DNA of 64,000 nt, from contig NZ_JAMTCO010000006.1 of NCBI RefSeq assembly GCF_024171925.1, forward strand, positions 1 to 64,000, read 5' to 3'. Below the pieces are notes generated by a model that was not told the origin of the DNA, made no database searches, and worked only from the letters and a program-made list of their open reading frames with translations. Source of the DNA: Actinokineospora diospyrosa (GTDB lineage: Bacteria > Actinomycetota > Actinomycetes > Mycobacteriales > Pseudonocardiaceae). Below, piece by piece: positions 57,063 through 64,000 of this stretch. Position 1 is the first letter of the stretch; each line of letters opens with the position of its first letter. The position numbers and the translations under genes were made by a program.

Positions 57063-58412
57063 TCAAGCCTGGTGCGAGGCCCGCAGCATCTCCGAGCGGT
57101 CCACGACCTTGATGCGCTCGCGGCCGTGCGGCGCGCCCAGTGCCCGCTCGTAGGCGTCGAGGTTCTTCCAGCCCTGCCACGTGGTGAACTCGATGCCGCG
57201 CTCGTTGAGGAAGGCCACGACCGCGCGCGGGTCCGGGTGCTGCGCCGGGCGCAGCGTCGGGGCGTCGGCCAGCAGCGACGCCACGGTCTCCGACGAGCAG
57301 CCCTTGGTGTGCCCGATCAGGCCGATCGGGCCGCGCTTGATCCAGCCGGACACGTAGGCGCCGGGCACCAGGTCGTCGTCGAGGTCCAGGACCCGGCCCT
57401 GGTTGTGCGGGACGGTGCCGGACACGTGGTCGAACGGCAGGTCCGCCAGGTGCGAGGACAGGTAGCCCACCGCCCGGTACACCGCCTGCACGTCCCAGTC
57501 GTGGAAGACCCCGGTGCCGCGCACGGTGCCGTCGCCGGTGAGCTCGGTGCGCTCCGTGCGCAGACCGGTGACCTTGCCGTCGGCGCCCAGGATCGCGGCC
57601 GGGGCGTGGAAGAAGTGCAGGTGCAGCCTGCGCGGCCGGGTCCCGACATCGCGGATCGCCCACTCCTGCAGCGTCTTCACCACCATGTCCACCTGCTTGG
57701 ACGCCCGGATCGCGGCCATCGAGCCCTCGTCGAACTCGATGTCCTCGGGGTCGACGACCACCTCGACGGTCGGCGAGTGGTCCAGCTCGCGCAGTTCCAG
57801 CGGGGTGAACTTGGCCTGCGCCGGTCCGCGCCTGCCGAACACGTGCACGTCGGTGACCGCGCTGGCCGCCAGCCCGGCGTGCACGTTGTCCGGGATCTCG
57901 GTGACCAGCATCTCCTCGGCGGACTTCGCCAGCACCCTGGCCACGTCCAGCGCCACGTTGCCCGCCCCCAGGACGGCGACCGACCGGGCGGTCAGCGGCC
58001 AGGTGCGCGGGACATCCGGGTGCCCGTCGTACCAGGACACGAAGTCGGCCGCGCCGAAGCTCCCGGCCAACCCCACCCCCGGTACCCCCAGCGGCCGGTC
58101 GGCCACCGCCCCCGTGGCGAACACCACGGCGTCGTAGAACTGGCGCAGCTCGTCGAGCTTCAGGTCGCCGCCGTAGTCGACGTTGCCGAACAGCCGCACC
58201 CCCGGCTTCTCCAGCACCCGGTGCAGCGCGTCCACGATGCCCTTGATCCGCGGGTGGTCGGGCGCCACGCCGTAGCGGATCAGGCCGAACGGCGCGGGCA
58301 TCCGCTCGAAGATGTCCACGCTGACGTGCGCGCCGGACTTGATGAGCGCGTCGACGGTGTAGATCCCGGCGGGACCCGCACCGACCACAGCGATGCGCAG
58401 CGGACGACTCAC
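57063..58412 (-). CDS. fprA: FprA-type NADPH:ferredoxin reductase (adrenodoxin reductase family)
   Basis: The GTG at 58412 has GGGAG 7 nt upstream and gives 449 residues. FAD site I-A-V-V-G-A-G-P-A-G-I-Y; the F-E-R-M-P-A-P-F-G-L-I-R-Y-G-V-A-P-D-H block; NADPH site V-L-G-A-G-N-V-A-L-D-V-A-R; R-R-G-P-A-Q-A-K-F-T; and the C-terminal S-G-W-I-K-R-G-P-I-G-L-I-G. All match mycobacterial FprA. It passes electrons from NADPH to ferredoxins and can serve P450s such as the one at 9755. A well-matched iron box 42 bp upstream suggests repression by IdeR/DmdR when iron is sufficient. Confidence 0.93.
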   Translation of the reverse strand: MSRPLRIAVVGAGPAGIYTVDALIKSGAHVSVDIFERMPAPFGLIRYGVAPDHPRIKGIVDALHRVLEKPGVRLFGNVDYGGDLKLDELRQFYDAVVFATGAVADRPLGVPGVGLAGSFGAADFVSWYDGHPDVPRTWPLTARSVAVLGAGNVALDVARVLAKSAEEMLVTEIPDNVHAGLAASAVTDVHVFGRRGPAQAKFTPLELRELDHSPTVEVVVDPEDIEFDEGSMAAIRASKQVDMVVKTLQEWAIRDVGTRPRRLHLHFFHAPAAILGADGKVTGLRTERTELTGDGTVRGTGVFHDWDVQAVYRAVGYLSSHLADLPFDHVSGTVPHNQGRVLDLDDDLVPGAYVSGWIKRGPIGLIGHTKGCSSETVASLLADAPTLRPAQHPDPRAVVAFLNERGIEFTTWQGWKNLDAYERALGAPHGRERIKVVDRSEMLRASHQA

Positions 58413-58453
58413 CAACGACTCCCAACCTCCAGCGACACGGATACGTCCAAGGC

Positions 58454-58472
58454 TAAGGCAAGGCTTACCTAA
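58454..58472 (-). promoter_or_regulatory. IdeR/DmdR-type iron box
   Basis: The 19-bp sequence TAAGGCAAGGCTTACCTAA matches the actinobacterial iron box (TTAGGTTAGGCTAACCTAA) at 15 of 19 positions. It lies 42 bp upstream of the fprA start and 69 bp upstream of the divergent NACHT gene. It implies iron-dependent repression of at least fprA. Confidence 0.7.
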
Positions 58473-58541
58473 GTTCGATGTGACACCCGCTACTGGTCCG
58501 CGGGTTCGATAAGGTGCCCTCCCGGCCACGTGGGGGGCTTC

Positions 58542-61500
58542 ATGGCGCACAACGAGATCACCGGCGGCCACTTCACCGGTCCGGTCGTGCAGGCGGGCCG
58601 CATCGACAAGGTGGTCGTCGGCGCCGAAGCGGTCGAGCACCCGCCGCTGCGCGGCTGGGACCCGCTGCCCGAGATCACCCCCGCCCTGGTCGACCTGCTC
58701 GAGGCCCAGCGCGAGGCCGTCGACACCCTGCCGTACCGGCTGCTCGGCGTCCGGCGCCCGGAGTTGGCGAAGGTGTACGTCCAGCAGCGCATCCGGGTGC
58801 ACGACGACCTGGAGACCGCGGGCCGCGCCTTCCCGACCGCCGCCTCGGGCGAGGGGACCGAACGGCCCGTGTCGGCGGGCGAGGCCCTCGACCGCGGCGG
58901 CCACCTGGTGATCATGGGCGAACCCGGCGCGGGCAAGTCGACCCTCGGCCACATGTACGTCCAGCAGATCTGCGACTTCTGGCTCGGCGTGGACGGCGCG
59001 CAGCCGCCGCTCAGCGAGCCGGTGCTGCCGCTGCGCGTCCCGGCCCGCGCCCTCGCTGAGGACCGGTCGTGGAGCGAACTGCTCGCCGCGGGCGTGCAGG
59101 ACGCCGTCGGGCGGCTGCTCACCAGCGCACCGGACCCGGCGCTGTTCGCGGGCCGGGCCTTCGGCGCCCGCTGGCTGGTGTTCATCGACGGCCTCGACGA
59201 GATCGCCGACCGCGCCACCCGCGAACAGGTCATCCGCGCCATCACCGCCCGGATGCGCCGCTCCGACCACTACCGCGTCGTGGTCACCACCCGCCCGCTG
59301 CCCGACGCCGAAATGGCCCCCTTCGACCAGGTCGGCGCGGACGCGTACACCATCCAGCCGTTCGGCGCCCTGGAACTCGCCGAGTTCGCCACCGCCTGGT
59401 TCCGCGCCCAGAACGCGCTGACCGCCCGGGAGCGCGCGGACGCCTTCGTCCGCCAGGTCAGCGACGGCAGGCTGCGCGAGCTGGTGCGCAACCCGCTGCT
59501 GGCCACCATCACCGCCATCGCGCACACCCTCGAACCCCAGCGCGAGCTGCCCCGGAGCACAGCCAGCCTCTACCAGCGCTTCATGGATTACCTGCTCACC
59601 GACGAGACCAGTGGTCGCCGCACCCGCGACGAACTGCGCCGCACCCTGGAGAACACCCCGTACCGGCTGACCCTCGCCATCTGGATGGACGACCACCGGG
59701 TGGAGCTCATCGAGGCCCTGGCCGTGGTCAGGCTGGACACGGACACGCCGCTGTGGGACGCGGCGCGCGACTGGGTGCTCGCCAACCAGGACGTTGTCGC
59801 CCGGCCGCCCGGGGGGTGGGAGGAGGACATGCGCGCTGTGCTGGCGAGCAGCGGGGTGTTCGTCCGCACCGAGGACACGCTTCGCTTCTCCCACCAGTCT
59901 TTCGCGGAGTTCATCGCGGCCCGCAGCCACGCCCGCGCCATCGACCCCGAGTTCACCGCCATGGACGACTGGATCGAGCGCGGACTGCTGCCGTCCAAAC
60001 AGGACTACGCGCTGTTCCTGTTCGTGCTGTGGGGGAGTCGGGGCAACGAGATCACCCGGGTGCTGCGCAAACTGCTGGACAAGGGGACCGACCACGTCCT
60101 GCTGGCGGGCCGACTCCTCACCGGCGACCTCCCGGTCGAGCTCGGGATCGCCACGGAGATCATCGATCGCTTGATCGATGTGCTCCTGCTGGCCGGGCTC
60201 GAGAGCGACCCGCAGCAACGGATGGGCGATGTGTGCGAGGTGCTGCTAGTCATCGGCGCGCACCAAGGCGTTGTCCTGGAACGGTTGTACCGCGTGCGCG
60301 ACAACGCCGACCTCCCGCCGCACACCCGGGTGGAGGCGGCGATCGTGACCGGGCTGCTCGACGACAGCACGGCCGCCCTGTCGTGGCTCGAAGAGCAAGC
60401 GGCCGCGGCCGAGCCGGACGTGCTGATGCACATCTCCGACGGGCTGGAGGTGCTCGACGCCGACAGCGGCACCCGCATCGAGCGGCTCGTCGCGCGACTC
60501 GCCCAAGATGCCGAGCCGGACTACGCGATCACTTTCGCTTACGTCGCCTGGCTTGTGAGCGACAAGCGAATGGACGCCGCCGCCACCCTCGCGGAGAAGC
60601 TCGTCGCGGCGATCCGGGCTGATCCGCGCACGAGGTCCGACCCGGACGTCGTGCCCGCCCGGAACTCGGCCATGCCGGTCGCGTTGCGGATCCGCGACTC
60701 CTGGGCAGCCCTGGTCACCGCCGGTGGCACCCACAGTTGGTCGGGCATCGCCGAACTGCTCGGCCGCGTGGGATTACGCGAGGATTCCGCGTGGGCGGCG
60801 CGCATGTCGTTGGCCGTGGACAGTGGGCCGGGCGAGTTCACCGAGGCGGTGAAAGCACTCCTCGCGGCCGAGGGTGCCAGTGCGGTGCCCGTCGTGGTCG
60901 CGGCGGCCTCCACCAGGTCCACTGACCACCGGCTCGGCTGCGCCGAAGCGGTGCTCGAGCACAGCGGGCCCGATGCTGCCGCGCTGGCGAAAGCCTGTCT
61001 GACCGACCCAGTGGCTTCGTACTCCGCGATCGGGCGAGCGGTGTCAGTTGTCTTGGGCGCTGGGATCGCGCCGGAAGACCTCATCGCGGAGGTGTCCTCG
61101 GCGGACAACCGGCTCAACGGTTTCCTCGCGGACGGTCTTGCCATGAGTGGGCATGCCGAGGCGGCTTGTTCGCTCTCACGCGGGATACTCGCTTCCCCCG
61201 CGCTGACGGCTTTCGAGTTCTGGTGGGCCGCCCAAGTGCTGATGAGATTCAGCGATGGGGCCGATCCGGTGGCGTTGCTCGCCTATGTCGAGGGCAGGCC
61301 ACTCGAGTTCGCTGCGAAATTGGCACCGCTGCTGTTCGGGGCAGAGTTGACCTCGGCGGCAACGAATCTGATCGAACAGGTCATCGCAGGCGATCAAGGG
61401 CCAAGCGTTCTCTTGGACATCTACGGGAACTTCAGACTGGAAGCGCAAACACAACTACGGGCGCGACTGCTCGATGCCGCACTCAGCAGCGTCGACAGCT

Positions 61501-62015
61501 GTTCCTGCGTCGAACTGCTGAGGTTGGCGAGTGGTCTGCACGAAGCTGGTCGACACGACGAGGCCGAACCCGTCTTGGGCAGAGCACTCACCCGCGCGTT
61601 GAACACCGAAGACGACTGCCTGGTCACCGTGGTCGAGACCTGGTTGCGGACATACGGTGTGCGCGGTGCCGACGACCTCGTGACCGAGGTGCTCAAACGA
61701 GATCTTCCCGCCTCCCTCAGGGTGGCTGTCGCCGAGAAGGTGGCCGAGTTCGGACTACTACCCCACGTGGTGCAGTTGCTGACCGACGTCGCCGTGCACC
61801 ACGGCTATCAGACCGGTCTGGGCATCACCGCGGCGGATCGGTTGATCAGAACCGGCCATCGGTCCACTGTGGACGCGGCGCTCGTCGAGGCGATCGACCG
61901 TGGTGGGTTCTCGGCTGCCGCGCGGGGTCGGTTGCGGGCGTTGCGGGCGTGGATTGCCGCCACCGGTGGAGACCCGGGTGGGGCGGAGCCCACCCGGGTC
62001 CAAGGGCATCAGTAG
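58542..62015 (+). CDS. NACHT-domain STAND ATPase with N-terminal RHIM-like motif
   Basis: The protein has 1157 residues from the ATG at 58542, with GGGGGG 4 nt upstream. Residues 4-26 carry N-E-I-T-G-G-H-F-T-G-P-V-V-Q-A-G-R-I-D-K-V-V, the G-x-V-x-Q-A motif shared with 5514 and 43758. The NACHT ATPase follows: Walker A G-E-P-G-A-G-K-S-T at 126-134, Walker B L-V-F-I-D-G-L-D-E at 212-220, R-Y-R-V-V-V-T-T-R-P sensor. The C-terminal ~650 residues are helical repeats of no clear family, probably the ligand sensor. No effector domain is fused, so signalling through the short motif is likely. Confidence 0.85.
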   Translation: MAHNEITGGHFTGPVVQAGRIDKVVVGAEAVEHPPLRGWDPLPEITPALVDLLEAQREAVDTLPYRLLGVRRPELAKVYVQQRIRVHDDLETAGRAFPTAASGEGTERPVSAGEALDRGGHLVIMGEPGAGKSTLGHMYVQQICDFWLGVDGAQPPLSEPVLPLRVPARALAEDRSWSELLAAGVQDAVGRLLTSAPDPALFAGRAFGARWLVFIDGLDEIADRATREQVIRAITARMRRSDHYRVVVTTRPLPDAEMAPFDQVGADAYTIQPFGALELAEFATAWFRAQNALTARERADAFVRQVSDGRLRELVRNPLLATITAIAHTLEPQRELPRSTASLYQRFMDYLLTDETSGRRTRDELRRTLENTPYRLTLAIWMDDHRVELIEALAVVRLDTDTPLWDAARDWVLANQDVVARPPGGWEEDMRAVLASSGVFVRTEDTLRFSHQSFAEFIAARSHARAIDPEFTAMDDWIERGLLPSKQDYALFLFVLWGSRGNEITRVLRKLLDKGTDHVLLAGRLLTGDLPVELGIATEIIDRLIDVLLLAGLESDPQQRMGDVCEVLLVIGAHQGVVLERLYRVRDNADLPPHTRVEAAIVTGLLDDSTAALSWLEEQAAAAEPDVLMHISDGLEVLDADSGTRIERLVARLAQDAEPDYAITFAYVAWLVSDKRMDAAATLAEKLVAAIRADPRTRSDPDVVPARNSAMPVALRIRDSWAALVTAGGTHSWSGIAELLGRVGLREDSAWAARMSLAVDSGPGEFTEAVKALLAAEGASAVPVVVAAASTRSTDHRLGCAEAVLEHSGPDAAALAKACLTDPVASYSAIGRAVSVVLGAGIAPEDLIAEVSSADNRLNGFLADGLAMSGHAEAACSLSRGILASPALTAFEFWWAAQVLMRFSDGADPVALLAYVEGRPLEFAAKLAPLLFGAELTSAATNLIEQVIAGDQGPSVLLDIYGNFRLEAQTQLRARLLDAALSSVDSCSCVELLRLASGLHEAGRHDEAEPVLGRALTRALNTEDDCLVTVVETWLRTYGVRGADDLVTEVLKRDLPASLRVAVAEKVAEFGLLPHVVQLLTDVAVHHGYQTGLGITAADRLIRTGHRSTVDAALVEAIDRGGFSAAARGRLRALRAWIAATGGDPGGAEPTRVQGHQ

Positions 62016-62749
62016 AGGAAGGCCTGGATCTCGTTCACCCGCGCGTTGTTCGGCTGGTGCGACGGGCCCACCTTGGCGAGGATCTTCACGCCCCGGGTGG
62101 CCCGGTTGGGGAACCACGCGGTGACCTTGCTCTGCGTGTTGTAGTTGACCGTGGCGACCGTGTCCCACCACTGCTCGTTGGGGCTGAGCACCTGGATGTC
62201 GAAGTCGCGCAGTTGGAGCCCATCGCTGGTGTAGACGACGACTCGGCTGACCAGTTGCGGCAGCGCCCAGCGGACCTGGATCCACTCAGGGGTGCTGGTC
62301 AGTGACCGACCCGAGTCGTTGGTCCAGCTGTGCGCGCAGCCGATCGCGGTGCTGAGGTCGTTGTCCTTGACCCGGTCGGTGACGTACCCCGGGTACACCG
62401 ACGACGCCAGGGCCCAGCCCTCCAGGGCGAAGTTCACCCCCGGGCGCGGGGTGGGCGCGGGGAAGGTCGGGGAGCTGGGCGGGTAGGTGGTCAGCGGCGC
62501 CGCCGCCGGGCCGGGGGTGGACGGCGCGCCGGTGTAGGTGATCGTCGTGGGAGTTGTCGTCGCGGGGGTCGTGGTCGTGGTCACGCCGCACGGAGGGGTC
62601 GGCCAGGACGACGTCGTCGGCGGCGCGGTGAGCTGGACCGCGGCCGTGCCCTCGGGGGTCGCGGTGGCGGACGGGGCGATCGCGGCGAGCAACGCGACAG
62701 CGGCGAGGCCGAGAGCGGCCGGGATGTGTTTCTTCGCAGGGAAGTGCAC
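62009..62749 (-). CDS. Secreted F5/8-type-C (discoidin-like) domain protein
   Basis: The protein has 246 residues. A signal peptide (M-H-F-P-A-K-K-H-I, cleavage near A-T-A) is followed by a Thr/Pro-rich linker (about 45-100) and a C-terminal F5/8 type C domain: N-F-A-L-E-G-W-A-L-A-S-S, I-G-C-A-H-S-W-T-N-D, E-W-I-Q-V-R-W-A-L-P, V-S-R-V-V-V-Y-T, V-N-E-I-Q-A-F-L. These bind glycans or cell-surface polymers. Its last 7 bp overlap the 3' end of the NACHT gene, with transcription convergent. No enzyme is attached. Confidence 0.82.
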   Translation of the reverse strand: MHFPAKKHIPAALGLAAVALLAAIAPSATATPEGTAAVQLTAPPTTSSWPTPPCGVTTTTTPATTTPTTITYTGAPSTPGPAAAPLTTYPPSSPTFPAPTPRPGVNFALEGWALASSVYPGYVTDRVKDNDLSTAIGCAHSWTNDSGRSLTSTPEWIQVRWALPQLVSRVVVYTSDGLQLRDFDIQVLSPNEQWWDTVATVNYNTQSKVTAWFPNRATRGVKILAKVGPSHQPNNARVNEIQAFLY

Positions 62750-62986
62750 GGATCTACCTCTCGGGGTCGGGGAACCGGCGAAGTCACCCGAGTCGCGGTG
62801 GGACGGTGTCCGCGTGGGCGTTCCGCTACCGCCGTGGACAGTGGCGGTGATCGCAATCTAGCGGACATGATCACCGCCAGGAACCGGTCACCGCCGCCCA
62901 ACCACCCAATTCGCTCACCTGCTAAGACCGTTTCACACCAACAAGAAAGTCATCCGTCTAAAGAGGAGGCAATCGAGAATCACTGT

Positions 62987-63000
62987 GGGAAAGCGCTTTC
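62987..63000. promoter_or_regulatory. LacI-family-like operator
   Basis: GGAAAGCGCTTTCC is a perfect 14-bp palindrome with the central CG step and A/T flanks typical of LacI-family operators. It lies in the 304-bp gap 62750-63053, about 238 bp upstream of the F5/8 gene start. That gap also holds an unusually AT-rich stretch (about 62910-62985) where a promoter is likely, but I cannot place -35/-10 boxes with confidence. Confidence 0.45.
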
Positions 63001-63053
63001 CGCGCGGTCGAAGCCGGTGCTCGTGGTGCGAACGGCCGAAGGCGCCCGGTTGA

Positions 63054-64000
63054 TCACGCCAGCGCCCGGGCCCAGCGGGAGGCGTCGGTCACGGTGCTCC
63101 CTACGGCGGTGTGGTAGACGCCTGCGCAGTAGAGGTCGACGCTGTACCCGCCACTGACGGCTCTATGGCTGGCATAGGTGCACCTCTTGCCGGTGTTGGC
63201 GGCTAGTTGCGCGAGCGCGCGACTTTCGACCATGGCCTCGGTGAGGGTGGTACCCGCCGCGGAGTGGTAGTCGCCCCCGCAGTACAGGTCGACGACGTAT
63301 CCGCCCGTGACGGACCGCTGGCTGGCGTAGGTGCACTCCTTGCCGGTGGTGACGCCCAAGATCGCGAGGGCGCGGGCCTCGTAGGACGCCGTCGTCAGGT
63401 ATGTGGCCGCCGCCGTGTGGTAGTGGCCGTCGCAGTACAGGTCGACGACGTATCCGCCTGAGATAGAACGCTGGCTGGAGCCTGTGCACTTCTTGCCGGT
63501 GTTAACGGCCAACTGCGCGAGCGCGCGGCTCTCGGCGGTGGCGTCGGTGAGCGTGTCCCCCGCCGCGGTGTGGTAGTAGCCGTCGCAGTAGAGGTCGATC
63601 ACGTATCCGCCTGAGATGGAACGCTGGCTGGAGCCTGTGCACTTCTTACCGGTGGCGGCGGACAAGGCTGCGAGGGCGCGAGCTTCATAGGAGGCCAGCG
63701 TCAGGTTTGCCGCCGCTGCGGTGTGGTAGTAGCCATCGCAGTACAGGTCGACGACGTATCCGCCGGTGATCCACCGGTGGCTGGAGCTACTGCACTTCTT
63801 GCCGGTGTTGGCGGACAACTGCGCCAGGGCGTAGGCCTCGGCGTTTGCTTCGCCGAGCGTAGACGCGACCGCGCGGTGGTAGTAGCCGTCGCAGTAGAGA
63901 TCGACCGCGTACCCGCCGGTCACGGGACTGCTGTTGGACACCGAACAACCAGGCGTCGCCGACGCCGATGGCGCCGTCGCCACCGACAACCACACCGCTG
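63054..64000 (-). CDS. Secreted cysteine-rich tandem-repeat protein (partial; 5' end outside window)
   Basis: The visible 315 or so residues start within a signal peptide (W-L-S-V-A-T-A-P-S-A-S-A); the start codon lies beyond position 64000. They contain six tandem units of ~47 residues: (I/V)-(T/S)-G-G-Y-x-(V/I)-D-L-Y-C-x-G-x-Y-H-(T/S/R)-A-(A/V), then a helix A-x-x-E-(A/S)-R/Y-A-L-A-x-L and a T-G-K-(K/R/E)-C. Each unit has two cysteines, so one disulphide per unit is likely. Units 2 and 4 (A-S-Y-E-A-R) and 3 and 5 (A-E/V-S-R) resemble each other, pointing to growth by two-unit duplication. I do not recognise the family. Confidence 0.75.
   Translation of the reverse strand, partial: AVWLSVATAPSASATPGCSVSNSSPVTGGYAVDLYCDGYYHRAVASTLGEANAEAYALAQLSANTGKKCSSSSHRWITGGYVVDLYCDGYYHTAAAANLTLASYEARALAALSAATGKKCTGSSQRSISGGYVIDLYCDGYYHTAAGDTLTDATAESRALAQLAVNTGKKCTGSSQRSISGGYVVDLYCDGHYHTAAATYLTTASYEARALAILGVTTGKECTYASQRSVTGGYVVDLYCGGDYHSAAGTTLTEAMVESRALAQLAANTGKRCTYASHRAVSGGYSVDLYCAGVYHTAVGSTVTDASRWARALA

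Overview
The window is high-GC actinobacterial DNA. GTG starts are common, coding is dense and many promoters serve divergent gene pairs. There are twin-hydrophobic and lipoprotein export signals, a DasR-type operator in front of a chitinase, an IdeR/DmdR-type iron box in front of fprA, and several STAND ATPases (NB-ARC, NACHT) fused to repeats. Together these point to a filamentous, developmentally complex actinomycete, most likely of the Pseudonocardiales; the genus is not resolved from sequence alone. No rRNA, tRNA, CRISPR array, phage module or intact insertion sequence was seen.

Layout. 1-821: a composite intergenic repeat. 822-5507: an ArsR/AHSA1 pair, a secreted metzincin-like protease, a secreted protein of unknown function and a GH18 chitinase. 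5514-11140: an NB-ARC/TPR STAND protein, a MarR regulator with a divergent 14-TM exporter, and a cytochrome P450. 11141-12176: composite repeat. 12177-21445: a winged-helix protein, a CmcJ-like oxygenase, a tachylectin-type propeller fused to a dimethylformamidase-like domain, an amidoligase-like protein, a small membrane peptide, and a SipW-type signal peptidase fused to four LamG domains. 21491-28952: a divergent SEFIR and CHAT gene pair followed by a leucine-rich-repeat protein. 29050-36981: mostly exported proteins, a 55-bp tandem array and an MmyB-type regulator with its SnoaL-like neighbour. 36982-38028: composite repeat. 38029-45053: a transmembrane STAND ATPase with an extracellular solute-binding domain, a cytoplasmic sugar-binding-like protein and a membrane protein with a short RHIM-like motif. 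45132-48378: a LysR regulator, a diaminopropionate ammonia-lyase-like enzyme and an M20 amidohydrolase. 48379-49242: composite repeat. 49243-53403: a TauD/SsuABC-type sulfonate operon with a divergent TetR. 53485-57014: small proteins and a CUT1 sugar ABC importer lacking its ATPase. 57063-64000: FprA, a NACHT STAND protein, an F5/8-type-C secreted protein and the 3' part of a secreted tandem-repeat protein.

Three themes stand out. First, conflict or signalling architecture is dense: NB-ARC, NACHT, TM-STAND, SEFIR and CHAT. Three of these proteins share a short G-x-V-x-Q-A type motif that resembles RHIM-like amyloid signalling sequences. Second, a repeated family of intergenic elements occurs at four loci. 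Its core is a ~145-bp near-perfect hairpin (five copies with compensating or wobble changes), attached to a ~68-bp minisatellite and to paired TTGTCCACA (DnaA-box-like) modules. Third, there are unusual fusions: signal peptidase plus its own apparent substrate, a membrane ATPase plus solute-binding ectodomain, and propeller plus DMFase-like domain.

All functional calls rest on reading motifs by eye. No database search was run, so family names are recognitions rather than search results.
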